From an uncultured Flavonifractor sp. (GTDB lineage: Bacteria > Bacillota > Clostridia > Oscillospirales > Oscillospiraceae): 33,439 nucleotides of DNA. Positions within the stretch are counted from its first letter, which is position 1, and each line of letters opens with the position of its first letter. The notes under the pieces were generated by a model. That model was not told the origin of the DNA. It searched no databases and saw nothing but the letters and a program-made list of their open reading frames with translations. The DNA lies in contig CALWOL010000060.1 of NCBI GenBank assembly GCA_944383135.1, positions 1 through 33,439 of the forward strand. The letters run 5' to 3'. Position numbers and translations under genes: made by a program. Positions 25,524 through 32,810 of this stretch are shown one piece after another.

Positions 25524-26060
25524 TCACGCCGCCGGGCCGAAATTCCGGAAGGGGAACAGCACCCACACCGCCTTGCCCAGCAGATATCGCTCATCCACCG
25601 CGCCCAGGGTCACGTTCCGGCTGTCGGAGGAGTCGTTGCGGTTGTCCCCCATGACGAAGATGGAGTCCTCGGGCACCTCCACGGAGGTGAGGTGCTGATA
25701 CCAGGGCTCCTCCATCGGCCCGTTGAGGTAGGGCTCGTCCAGCACCACGCCGTCCACGGCGACGGTGCCGGCGGCGTAGTCGATGTCCACGCGCTGGCCC
25801 CCGGTGGCGATGACCCGCTTGACGATGGGGCCGTCGGCATCCTCAAACTCCTTGGTGAGCACCACAATGTCCCCCTGCCTGGGGGTATAGCCCACGCCCT
25901 GGAGCAGCAGCAGATCGCCCCCCTCCAGGGTGGGGCGCATGGAGATCCCGTCCACCACAATGATGCGCCCCAGGAAGGTGAACACCAGAATCAGCGCAAT
26001 CAGCATCGCCGCCGCCGTCCCCAGCCAGAAGTAGAGTTCTCTTTTCAGCCCCTGTCTCAT
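25524..26060 (-). CDS. lepB: Signal peptidase I (tandem copy in the yhaN operon)
   Basis: A 178-residue SipS-type signal peptidase. It has one N-terminal helix (about 10-31), the nucleophile Ser in GISMRPTL (Ser40), the Lys in VKRVIA (Lys81) and GDNRNDSSDSRNVTLG (about 136-151). All catalytic parts are intact. It lacks the 20-residue polar N-terminal extension of its neighbour and differs most in the loop after VLDEPYLNGPM, which may affect substrate choice. The ATG overlaps the stop of the yhaN-like gene (ATGA), with GGAGG eight bases upstream, so it belongs to that operon. Confidence 0.95.
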   Translation of the reverse strand: MRQGLKRELYFWLGTAAAMLIALILVFTFLGRIIVVDGISMRPTLEGGDLLLLQGVGYTPRQGDIVVLTKEFEDADGPIVKRVIATGGQRVDIDYAAGTVAVDGVVLDEPYLNGPMEEPWYQHLTSVEVPEDSIFVMGDNRNDSSDSRNVTLGAVDERYLLGKAVWVLFPFRNFGPAA

Positions 26061-28267
26061 CCTTCCATCCTCCTCTGCCAGTCGGCCTCACGGCTGTGGC
26101 AGGTGAAGAGCAGAATCTGCCGTTTCCGCCCCAGCTCCGCCAGGGTCTCCAGGGCCAGGGCCATCCGCTCGTCGTCAAAGTTGGCCAGGGCGTCGTCCAG
26201 CACCAGGGGACAGGGCTCCTCCCCCGGCAGCACCAGCTCACACACCGCCAGGCGCACCGCCAGGTAGAGCTGGTCCGCGGTGCCCTGGGACAGGGCCAGG
26301 GCCCGCCGGGGCAGCAGGCCGCCGCGCTCCTCCGCCAGGGCCTCAAACTCCCGGGTGAGGGAGACCTTGTCATATCTGCCGCCGGTGAGCTTTGCCAGCA
26401 GCTCTCCCGCCCGCCGGTTCAGGGCAGGGGAGAACCGGGCCTGAAGGCCGGTATGGGCCTGCTCCAGGGCCTCCAGGGCGGCGGTAAGGGCGTCGTACTC
26501 CCGCCGCCGCTCCTCCAGCTCCTCCAGAATGGCCTCCCGCCGGGCGGTAAGTTCCTCCCGGTCCCCCAGGGTGTTCAGCTCCCCCTGGGCCAGGGCCAGA
26601 CCGCTGCGCAGCCGGGACAGCTCTCCCTCCGCCGCCTCCAGCCGGGCGGCGGTCTCCGCGGGGTCAAACCGGGGGACTACCCCATTGTCCTCCAGGCCGT
26701 CCTCCGGCCGGGGCAGGCTGTCCGCCAGGGCCTGGGCCCCCTCCAGCTTCACCCTCGCGGTGGCCAGCCGCTGCTCCAGGTTCAGGGCCCGGGAGAGGGC
26801 GGCGGACACCCCGAAGGTGTCGGTGACAGCGGGGGCAAAGGTGTGGACCAGCTCCAGCAGGGCCCTGCGGGTATCCTCGTCCTGGGCGTTGAGCTCCGCC
26901 AGGGACTGTTCCACCGCCTCCCGGCGGCGGGCGGCCTCGGCGGCCACCACCCACCGCTCCCGGTAGGCGCTGGCCCGGGCCAGAATGTCGTCGGGGGTCT
27001 GGACTCCATACCGGGTCAGGCACTCCGCCCGGGCGGCGGCGGCCCTCTTCTTGTTCCGGGCGGCGGCGGCCAGCAGGAGGACACCCGCCGCCGCCAGCAC
27101 GCCGCAGGCCGCCGCCCCCATCCAGAGGGCGGGGAGCACGCCGGCAAAGGCCAGGGCCAGGGCGGCGGCGGCCAGCACCAGGGCGGCAATGCCGCCCCCC
27201 GTCAGGCCGCCGGTGCGGACGGTCTGCCCCGCCCGCTCCGCGTCGGCGCCGGCCTGCCGCCAGGCCTCGTCCGGGGTCAGGCCGGGGAAGAGGTCGTCGG
27301 CAGCGGCGGCTTTGGCCGCTTCCTCCGCCCCCCGGGCCTCCTCCAGCTGGCTCTCCGCCAGCTTCTGGTTGGCGTGGAGGGTGTTGAGATAGTTCAGCTC
27401 CTCCTGGGCCTTTTTCAGGGTGCCGGCGTCGGGGGGCGTTCCATAGCGGCCCAGCTCGGCCTCCAGGCTCTCCACCTGGCCTCTGGCCTGGACCAGGGCC
27501 TGCTGCCCCGCCTCCCACTTCCGCCGCCGGGCGGCCATGGCCTGGGCCAGGTGGGCCTGCCGCTCGGACAAAAGCAGCTTCTGCTCGGCCTGGAGCTTGT
27601 CCAGCTCCCGGCGGGCCTCCTGGGACAGGCGGAAGGCCTTGGCCATCCGGGCCAGAGTGCCCTCCACCTCCGCCAGCTCCCCCTCCAGGCGGGGGATGAG
27701 GCCGGTCTTGTTGTGCTGGCGGCGGTTGCGCCAGTCCCGCAGCACCCGCTCCACCTGGGTGTAGGACACGTCCTCCTCCCCGCTGGAGGCCAGGGCGGCG
27801 ATGCGGGCCTCCAGGGCGGGGGCGCCGTCAATGGCCGTTCCCCCCTGGCCCACGAAGGCGGAGCGCTCAAAGATCTCCCGGGGGGCGCCCAGGAGGGTCT
27901 CCCCCACGTTGTCTGCGGTGAGGAAGCCCACCGGCTCTCCGGTATCCGTGTACACCGCCTCAAAGCTCCCAAAGGGGGTATTGCCCCTGGGCCCCCGGCG
28001 GAGGGTGATGGCCTGGCCCTTCCATTCCAGCTCCATCACACCCTCCATAGCGGCCCCGCTCCAGGGCTGGTAGCGGTTCTTTTCCGCGATGTGGTTCTGC
28101 TTGTCCCGCTCCTTGGTGTTGATGCCGTAAAACATGGCCCGCAGGAAGGCGGACCAGGTGGACTTGCCCCCCTCGTTGGGGGCGGTGATGATGTTCAGGC
28201 CCTCCTTCAGGGTCAGCTCCCGGTGGTCCAGGCCCCCGAAGGTGGCGCGCATGGTTTTGATTTTCAT
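26057..28267 (-). CDS. YhaN/SbcC-like AAA ATPase with internal membrane hairpin
   Basis: A 736-residue SMC/Rad50-like ATPase. It has an N-terminal Walker A (APNEGGKST, 29-37), long coiled-coil arms (about 190-330 and 440-610) and a C-terminal ABC signature region (LSQGTADQLYLAVRLAV, about 655). Walker B follows in LVLDDALANFDDERM (about 688-702). Between the arms two hydrophobic segments (IAALVLAAAALALAFAGVL and the following stretch, about 365-420) form a membrane hairpin, as in B. subtilis YhaN, in place of a zinc hook. It overlaps the yhaO-like nuclease gene by 4 bp, the SbcD/SbcC-type arrangement. It is probably a membrane-linked DNA end-processing complex. The ATG at 28267 has GGGAGGA upstream; the frame is open further upstream but inside the neighbour. 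Confidence 0.88.
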   Translation of the reverse strand: MKIKTMRATFGGLDHRELTLKEGLNIITAPNEGGKSTWSAFLRAMFYGINTKERDKQNHIAEKNRYQPWSGAAMEGVMELEWKGQAITLRRGPRGNTPFGSFEAVYTDTGEPVGFLTADNVGETLLGAPREIFERSAFVGQGGTAIDGAPALEARIAALASSGEEDVSYTQVERVLRDWRNRRQHNKTGLIPRLEGELAEVEGTLARMAKAFRLSQEARRELDKLQAEQKLLLSERQAHLAQAMAARRRKWEAGQQALVQARGQVESLEAELGRYGTPPDAGTLKKAQEELNYLNTLHANQKLAESQLEEARGAEEAAKAAAADDLFPGLTPDEAWRQAGADAERAGQTVRTGGLTGGGIAALVLAAAALALAFAGVLPALWMGAAACGVLAAAGVLLLAAAARNKKRAAAARAECLTRYGVQTPDDILARASAYRERWVVAAEAARRREAVEQSLAELNAQDEDTRRALLELVHTFAPAVTDTFGVSAALSRALNLEQRLATARVKLEGAQALADSLPRPEDGLEDNGVVPRFDPAETAARLEAAEGELSRLRSGLALAQGELNTLGDREELTARREAILEELEERRREYDALTAALEALEQAHTGLQARFSPALNRRAGELLAKLTGGRYDKVSLTREFEALAEERGGLLPRRALALSQGTADQLYLAVRLAVCELVLPGEEPCPLVLDDALANFDDERMALALETLAELGRKRQILLFTCHSREADWQRRMEG

Positions 28268-29346
28268 GGGCAGGGGTCCTCCCCGTGTTCCAGGGCCGCC
28301 AGGGCAAAGCGGGCGGCCAGGTCTCGCCTCTGCTGCTCCGGCTCCCCCTTCAGCGTCCGGAGGACCAGGCCGGTGAGGCTGTCCTCCCCCGCCCGTTCCC
28401 ACAGATCCCGGAGGGGCCGGGTGTCATCCCGGAGGGTGACGCTGAAATAGCTGGGCGCCGCCAGGGCGGTGAGGGCGGCCAGGTCCGGGGCGTCAAAGCG
28501 CCGCTGGCCGGTGAGCAGAATGCGGCAGCAGTCCCCGGTGGGGGCGGCGGGCAGCACGGCCCGCAGCGCCTCCTCCCCGCTGTCCGCTCCGGTGACATCC
28601 GCCTCCACAATCTCATACCGCCGGCCGGCCAGGGGCACAAACCGGGCGGACACGCCGCCCCCGTCCGCCACCGTCACCGACAAAACGCCCTTCTCCCCCG
28701 TCTCGTCAAAGCCCCGGCCCTCGGGGCAGCCGGGGTAGGCCCAGAAGGTATCCCCCGCCTTTTGCAGGCCGGAGCAGGTGTGGATATGGCCCAGGGCCAG
28801 GTAGGTCAGGCCGCTGGCGGCAATGTCGGCCTCCCCGATGGGGCCGTACCGCCCCTGGCCCGCCGTGTCCCCGTGGAGGACCATCAGGTGGATTTTTCCG
28901 TCCCGGGGGGCGGAAAAGCCCAGGAGGGGGGAGCGGTCCGCCTGGGGGGTGGTGAAGGCCGCCCCGTGGACCACGCAGCCCAGCTCCGGCAGCTCCACCG
29001 CCTGGGGCTGCACGGCGGAGAAGATGTGTACGTTGTCCGGCCACGCCGTACCGGCGTAGACGGAGCGGGGGGCGTAGGGGTCATGGTTCCCCGGGGCGAT
29101 AAAGACCGGCACCGCCAGCTGTCCCAGGGTGCGGGCCAGGGCCTCCACCGTCTCCTGATAGGTCTCGCCCCCGTCCAGCAAATCCCCGGCCAGGAGCACC
29201 AGCTCCGCCCCCTCGCTCCGGACCAGATCGGCCAGGCGGGAGAGCAGCTGCCGCTGCTCGGCCCGCCGCTGCCGGGCCTGCTCCGGGGAGAGGGCGGCAA
29301 AGGGGGCGTCCAGGTGGAAATCCGCCCCGTGAATGAACTTCAGCAT
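28264..29346 (-). CDS. YhaO/SbcD-like metallophosphoesterase, DNA repair nuclease
   Basis: A 360-residue calcineurin-type phosphoesterase of the Mre11/SbcD group. Metal-binding motifs are complete: GADFHLD (Asp9, His11), LLAGDLLDGG (Asp55), APGNHDPY (Asn87, His88), VLHGD (His158) and LGHIHT (His187, His189). The C-terminal part should contact the ATPase encoded next (YhaN-like, 4-bp overlap). Such pairs act as ATP-dependent nucleases on DNA ends. It starts 15 bases after ymdB with AAAGGA about 10 bases before the ATG. Confidence 0.92.
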   Translation of the reverse strand: MLKFIHGADFHLDAPFAALSPEQARQRRAEQRQLLSRLADLVRSEGAELVLLAGDLLDGGETYQETVEALARTLGQLAVPVFIAPGNHDPYAPRSVYAGTAWPDNVHIFSAVQPQAVELPELGCVVHGAAFTTPQADRSPLLGFSAPRDGKIHLMVLHGDTAGQGRYGPIGEADIAASGLTYLALGHIHTCSGLQKAGDTFWAYPGCPEGRGFDETGEKGVLSVTVADGGGVSARFVPLAGRRYEIVEADVTGADSGEEALRAVLPAAPTGDCCRILLTGQRRFDAPDLAALTALAAPSYFSVTLRDDTRPLRDLWERAGEDSLTGLVLRTLKGEPEQQRRDLAARFALAALEHGEDPCP

Positions 29347-29361
29347 CGTTTTGGTTTCCTT

Positions 29362-30144
29362 TCAGTCGTGGAGATCCAGCCGCTCCACTTCCAGGCAGCG
29401 GCGGGTATCGGTATCTATGGAGAACACCACGCTCTCCAGCTTGCAGGGGCCGTCGGCGGGCTCAAACCGCCGGGGCAGCCCCCCCAGGAAGCGGTTGATG
29501 GCCTGCTCGGGCCGGATGCCCAGCACGCTGCGGGCGGGGCCGGTCATGCCCAGGTCGGTGACAAAGCCGGTGCCCTTGGGCAGAATCTGCCCGTCGGCGG
29601 TGGGCACGTGGGTGTGGGTGCCCCACAGGGCCTGCACCCGGCCGTCCAGATAATAGCCCAGGGCCCCCTTCTCGCTGGTGGCCTCGGCGTGGAAATCCAC
29701 CACAATCACGTCGGCCCCCTCCATCCGCTTGAGCACCCGGTCGGCGGTGGTAAAGGGGTTTTCAAAGTTGCTGTCCATCTCGCACCGGCCGATGAGGTTG
29801 ATCACCCCAATGCGCAGGCCGCCGGGGCCGTCATACACCCCCCAGCCCCGGCCGGGCACCCGGTTGGTGTAGTTGGCGGGGCGCAGGGTATAGCGGTCAT
29901 CCTCCAGAAAATCGGCAATCTGGATGCGGTTCCAGGTGTGGTTGCCCAGAGTGACCACGTCCGCCCCGGCGTCAAAGATCTCCCGGGCCTGCCGGGGCAG
30001 GATGCCCACCCCGGAGGCGTTCTCTCCGTTGACCACAGTGAAGTGGATGCTTTTCAGCTGCTTCAGCTGCCGCAGGTGGCGGTTCAGGCAGTCCAGACCG
30101 CCGTCCCCCACCACGTCGCCTACCGCCAGGATATTGAGAATCAT
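29362..30144 (-). CDS. ymdB: YmdB-type metallophosphoesterase
   Basis: YmdB-family enzymes (TIGR00282) are cytosolic phosphodiesterases that cleave 2',3'-cyclic AMP and other cyclic nucleotides and influence biofilm and motility choices in B. subtilis. The 260 residues carry the metal ligands in VGDVVGDGG (about 8-16), VNGENASG (about 38-45), TLGNHTWN (about 65-72), VDFHAEATSEK (about 150) and WGTHTHVPTAD (about 175). Length is typical. GGGAGG sits six bases before the ATG, and a strong sigma-A promoter (30177-30205) lies just upstream, so it heads the operon ymdB > yhaO-like > yhaN-like > lepB. Confidence 0.95.
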   Translation of the reverse strand: MILNILAVGDVVGDGGLDCLNRHLRQLKQLKSIHFTVVNGENASGVGILPRQAREIFDAGADVVTLGNHTWNRIQIADFLEDDRYTLRPANYTNRVPGRGWGVYDGPGGLRIGVINLIGRCEMDSNFENPFTTADRVLKRMEGADVIVVDFHAEATSEKGALGYYLDGRVQALWGTHTHVPTADGQILPKGTGFVTDLGMTGPARSVLGIRPEQAINRFLGGLPRRFEPADGPCKLESVVFSIDTDTRRCLEVERLDLHD

Positions 30145-30176
30145 AATCTGCCTCCCTCTCTTCCTAAACGAAGTCT

Positions 30177-30205
30177 ATTATATGTGATTTTTCTCCAAAG
30201 GGCAA
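30177..30205 (-). promoter_or_regulatory. Sigma-A promoter of the ymdB operon
   Basis: On the minus strand TTGCCC (30200-30205), a 17-bp spacer and a perfect TATAAT (30177-30182) lie about 33 bases before the ymdB ATG. It is divergent from the lipoprotein cluster that begins at 30297. Confidence 0.8.
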
Positions 30206-30230
30206 TTGTAGTTTGTTGTTTCCAAATCGG

Positions 30231-30291
30231 AACCGCTTCCGTAACCCTTTGTACCAATCCCCGTGGTAGGATAGAGACGGAAAGGAAGGTT
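30231..30291 (+). promoter_or_regulatory. Structured leader / regulatory element, copy 1
   Basis: An imperfect inverted repeat pairs AACC (30231-30234) and TTCCGT (30237-30242) with ACGGAA (30277-30282) and GGTT (30288-30291). The Shine-Dalgarno AGGAAGG lies inside the right arm. Within it TACC (30252-30255) pairs with GGTA (30265-30268) around a 9-base loop. The TTTGTACC...TGGTA..ATAG core and its distance to the ATG are the same as in copy 2 at 32745. It may be an RNA that hides the ribosome-binding site, or a promoter/operator; no ordinary sigma-A promoter is seen upstream. Confidence 0.5.
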
Positions 30292-30296
30292 TTCGC

Positions 30297-31553
30297 ATGA
30301 AACGCGCCGCAATTTGCCTGATGCTCCTGCTGTGTCTTGCCGCCTGCGGGCAGACAAGAACGGTCTCGCAGGTGCTCTCCACTCCCGCTTCTTCCCCGTC
30401 CGCCGCCCCCACGCCGGAGTCCACGCCGGAGCCCACGCCCACGCCGGAGCCGCTGATCACCCGGGAGGAGCTGGAGCAGGTCATCGCCCGGGCGGGGGAG
30501 GACTGGCACGCCATGGGCGTCCAGGCCGCGGTCATTCAGGAGGGAGCCGTCATCGCCCAGGCCGCCTGGGGCTGGGCGGTGGACGGGCAGGTGCCCATGA
30601 CCACGGAGCACAAGCTGCGCTGCGCCTCCCTCACCAAGCTGGCCACCGCCCTCGCCGCCGGCGTGCTGATGGAGCAGGGAATCATTACCCCCCAGAGCGA
30701 CCTGTCCCGCTGCTGGGGGGTGACGGTGCGCAATCCCGCCTACCCCGACTGTCCCATTACGGTGGACATGCTCCTCACCCACACCTCCTCCCTCACCGAC
30801 GCCAGCGGCAGCCTGGCCGCCCTGAAGGGGACCGCCGCCCGGCAGCGGCTGGCGGGCGGCGGCTTTCAGGGGGTGGAGCCGGGGGCGCTGGAGAGCTGGT
30901 GCTACAACAACTACGGCTTCGCCGTGCTGGGCATGAGCCTGGAGCTGGCTTCGGGCAGGATGCTGGACGCGGTACTGGGGGAGGCCATTCTCACCCCCCT
31001 GGGCATCGACGCCGCCTTTGAGGCGGGCAGCGTGGCCGACACCAGCCTGCTCTGCCCCCTGTACCAGGGGGACACCATAACCCGTCCGGTGGCGGAGCAG
31101 CTGGGCTACGTGCGGGTGGAGCAGCCGGGCTACCGGGGCAACTTCTATGCCGGGGGCTTCACCTGCAGCGCCGGGGACATGGCCAGGCTGGCCGCTCTGC
31201 TGGCGGCGGACGGCCAATATCAGGGGGAACAGCTCCTCGCCCCGGAGACGGTGGCCTATCTGGAGCAGCCCCTGGGGGAGGTGCCCGGCGGCTTTCTCCA
31301 GTGCCGGCCCCTGCGCTGCCGGACGGAGCTGTACGGCAGGGACCGCATCTACTATCACACCGGCTCGGCCTACGGCTTTTATGGCCTGGTGTCCTACGAC
31401 CCGGACACCGGGGACGGCGTGGCCGTCTTTACCACCGGAGCGGCGGGAGACACGGACGATTGGGGGATCTATCAGGTGTGCAGCCAAATTGCCCGGGCGG
31501 TCTACCGGCCGGAGGAAAGGGAGGCGCTCGCATGCACCGCTTCGCAGCCCTGA
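30297..31553 (+). CDS. Lipoprotein beta-lactamase-like serine hydrolase
   Basis: A 418-residue predicted lipoprotein. The signal peptide ends in the lipobox LAAC (Cys17), followed by a Pro/Thr/Ser-rich linker (about 25-52). The rest is a class C beta-lactamase/DD-peptidase fold. The nucleophile motif is SLTK (Ser111, Lys114), the second motif Tyr-Asn-Asn starts at 203, and HTG at 354 replaces KTG, as in esterase/AmpH-like members. LLTHTSSL (about 159) is also typical. It may act on peptidoglycan peptides or esters outside the membrane; a true beta-lactamase is less likely. It is preceded by structured leader copy 1 and overlaps the CapA-like gene by 22 bp, so the two form an operon. Confidence 0.9.
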   Translation: MKRAAICLMLLLCLAACGQTRTVSQVLSTPASSPSAAPTPESTPEPTPTPEPLITREELEQVIARAGEDWHAMGVQAAVIQEGAVIAQAAWGWAVDGQVPMTTEHKLRCASLTKLATALAAGVLMEQGIITPQSDLSRCWGVTVRNPAYPDCPITVDMLLTHTSSLTDASGSLAALKGTAARQRLAGGGFQGVEPGALESWCYNNYGFAVLGMSLELASGRMLDAVLGEAILTPLGIDAAFEAGSVADTSLLCPLYQGDTITRPVAEQLGYVRVEQPGYRGNFYAGGFTCSAGDMARLAALLAADGQYQGEQLLAPETVAYLEQPLGEVPGGFLQCRPLRCRTELYGRDRIYYHTGSAYGFYGLVSYDPDTGDGVAVFTTGAAGDTDDWGIYQVCSQIARAVYRPEEREALACTASQP

Positions 31554-32713
31554 CCGCCGCCCTGCTGCTGGCGGCGCTGGCGGGATGCGCCGCCCCGGCC
31601 CCTGTTTCCACTCCCGCGCCGGAGGCCACTCCCACCCCCTCCCCCACGCCGGAGCCCTCCCCTCCGCCCCCCACGGTGGCCACCCTGGCGGTGTGCGGGG
31701 ACGTGATGACCCACCTTCCGGTGACCAACGACGCCTGGGACGAGGAGCAGGGCATTTACGATTACACCCCCATTTTTGAGCAGGCCCGGCCCTATGTGGA
31801 GGGGGCGGACTACGCCGTGGCCAATCTGGAGACCACCCTCTCCCCCCAGGGACCCTACTCCGGCTATCCCGCCTTCCGCGCCCCGGCGGCGCTGGCGGAG
31901 GATTTGAAGGAGGTGGGCTTTGATTTGCTGCTCACCGCCAACAACCACTGCCTGGACAAGGGCTATGACGGGCTGGTCTCCACCCTGGAGGCCCTGGATG
32001 AGGCCGGGCTGGCCCATGTGGGCACCTACGCCTCGGCGGAGGAGGCCGCCTCCCCCGTTTCTCTGGCCGATGTGGGGGGCATCACGGTGGCCTTTCTGGG
32101 CTACACCTACGGCACCAACGGCATCCCCCTGCCCCAGGGGAAGGAGTGGGCGGTGAACCTGTTCCTCACCGACTACCTCACCACCCTCTCCACCCCGGAC
32201 ACGGAAAAGCTGGAGGCCGACCTGGCCGCCGCCCGGTCCATGGAGCCCGACCTCATCGCCGTGATGATCCACTGGGGAGTGGAGTACCGCACCGAGCAGA
32301 ACAGCTACCAGGAGGAGATGGCCGACCTGCTCATTGCAAACGGAGCCGACCTGGTGCTGGGCGGCCACTCCCATGTGCCCCAGCCTATGGAGACGCGCAC
32401 CGTCACCGGCTGGGACGGCTCCCAGCGCACCGGCTTCGTGTGCTACTCCCTGGGCAACTTCATTTCCTCCCAGGTAGACCCTCTCACCGACACCACCGCC
32501 GCCCTCACTCTGGAGCTGACGAGGGACAACGAGACGGGCGAGACTGCCGTCACCGGCTGGTCTTATGTCCCCATGCTGATGGTGCGGCGGAATGGGACGG
32601 AGCGGGTCTTTACCCTTACCGACGCCTCCGTCATCCCCGCCGGCGCGGACGGCTCCCTTGTCCAGTGCCTGGAAGAAGCAAAGGAAAATTGTCTGGAAAT
32701 TTTCGGTTTTTAA
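31532..32713 (+). CDS. Lipoprotein CapA/PgsA-family metallophosphatase-like protein
   Basis: A 393-residue predicted lipoprotein: lipobox LAGC (Cys19), Pro-rich linker (about 21-47), then a PGA_cap/CapA domain. Seen are VCGDVMTHLP (about 54-63), ANLETTLSPQGPYSGYPAFR (about 99-118), LLTANNHCLDKG (about 140), IHWGVEY (about 246) and GGHSHVPQPME (about 277). These are the metal-site motifs shared with calcineurin-like phosphatases. CapA proteins take part in poly-gamma-glutamate capsule making in Bacillus, but no pgsB/pgsC-like genes are here, so a general cell-envelope role is safer. The ATG at 31532 has GGGAGG seven bases upstream and lies inside the end of the hydrolase gene. Confidence 0.92.
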   Translation: MHRFAALTAALLLAALAGCAAPAPVSTPAPEATPTPSPTPEPSPPPPTVATLAVCGDVMTHLPVTNDAWDEEQGIYDYTPIFEQARPYVEGADYAVANLETTLSPQGPYSGYPAFRAPAALAEDLKEVGFDLLLTANNHCLDKGYDGLVSTLEALDEAGLAHVGTYASAEEAASPVSLADVGGITVAFLGYTYGTNGIPLPQGKEWAVNLFLTDYLTTLSTPDTEKLEADLAAARSMEPDLIAVMIHWGVEYRTEQNSYQEEMADLLIANGADLVLGGHSHVPQPMETRTVTGWDGSQRTGFVCYSLGNFISSQVDPLTDTTAALTLELTRDNETGETAVTGWSYVPMLMVRRNGTERVFTLTDASVIPAGADGSLVQCLEEAKENCLEIFGF

Positions 32714-32744
32714 TTCTTTTCGTAGCTTTTTGCCTCTGAATTGT

Positions 32745-32805
32745 AACCTCCTTTGTCACTCTTTGTACCGATATCCATGGTACCATAGGGGTGACAAAGG
32801 AGGTT
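32745..32805 (+). promoter_or_regulatory. Structured leader / regulatory element, copy 2
   Basis: A perfect 15-bp inverted repeat, AACCTCCTTTGTCAC (32745-32759) with GTGACAAAGGAGGTT (32791-32805), contains the Shine-Dalgarno AAAGGAGG in its right arm. Inside, GTACC (32765-32769) pairs with GGTAC (32779-32783) around a 9-base loop. The core and its spacing to the ATG match copy 1, while the outer arms differ yet stay complementary. The T-run after the right arm is only four bases, so it is unlikely to be a terminator for the CapA-like gene alone. Confidence 0.62.
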
Positions 32806-32810
32806 TTATT

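Noticed and set aside
26096-28450. Open frame of about 784 codons on the plus strand, opposite the yhaN-like gene
   Set aside because: Shadow of a high-GC gene; the minus strand has Walker A, signature and Walker B motifs.
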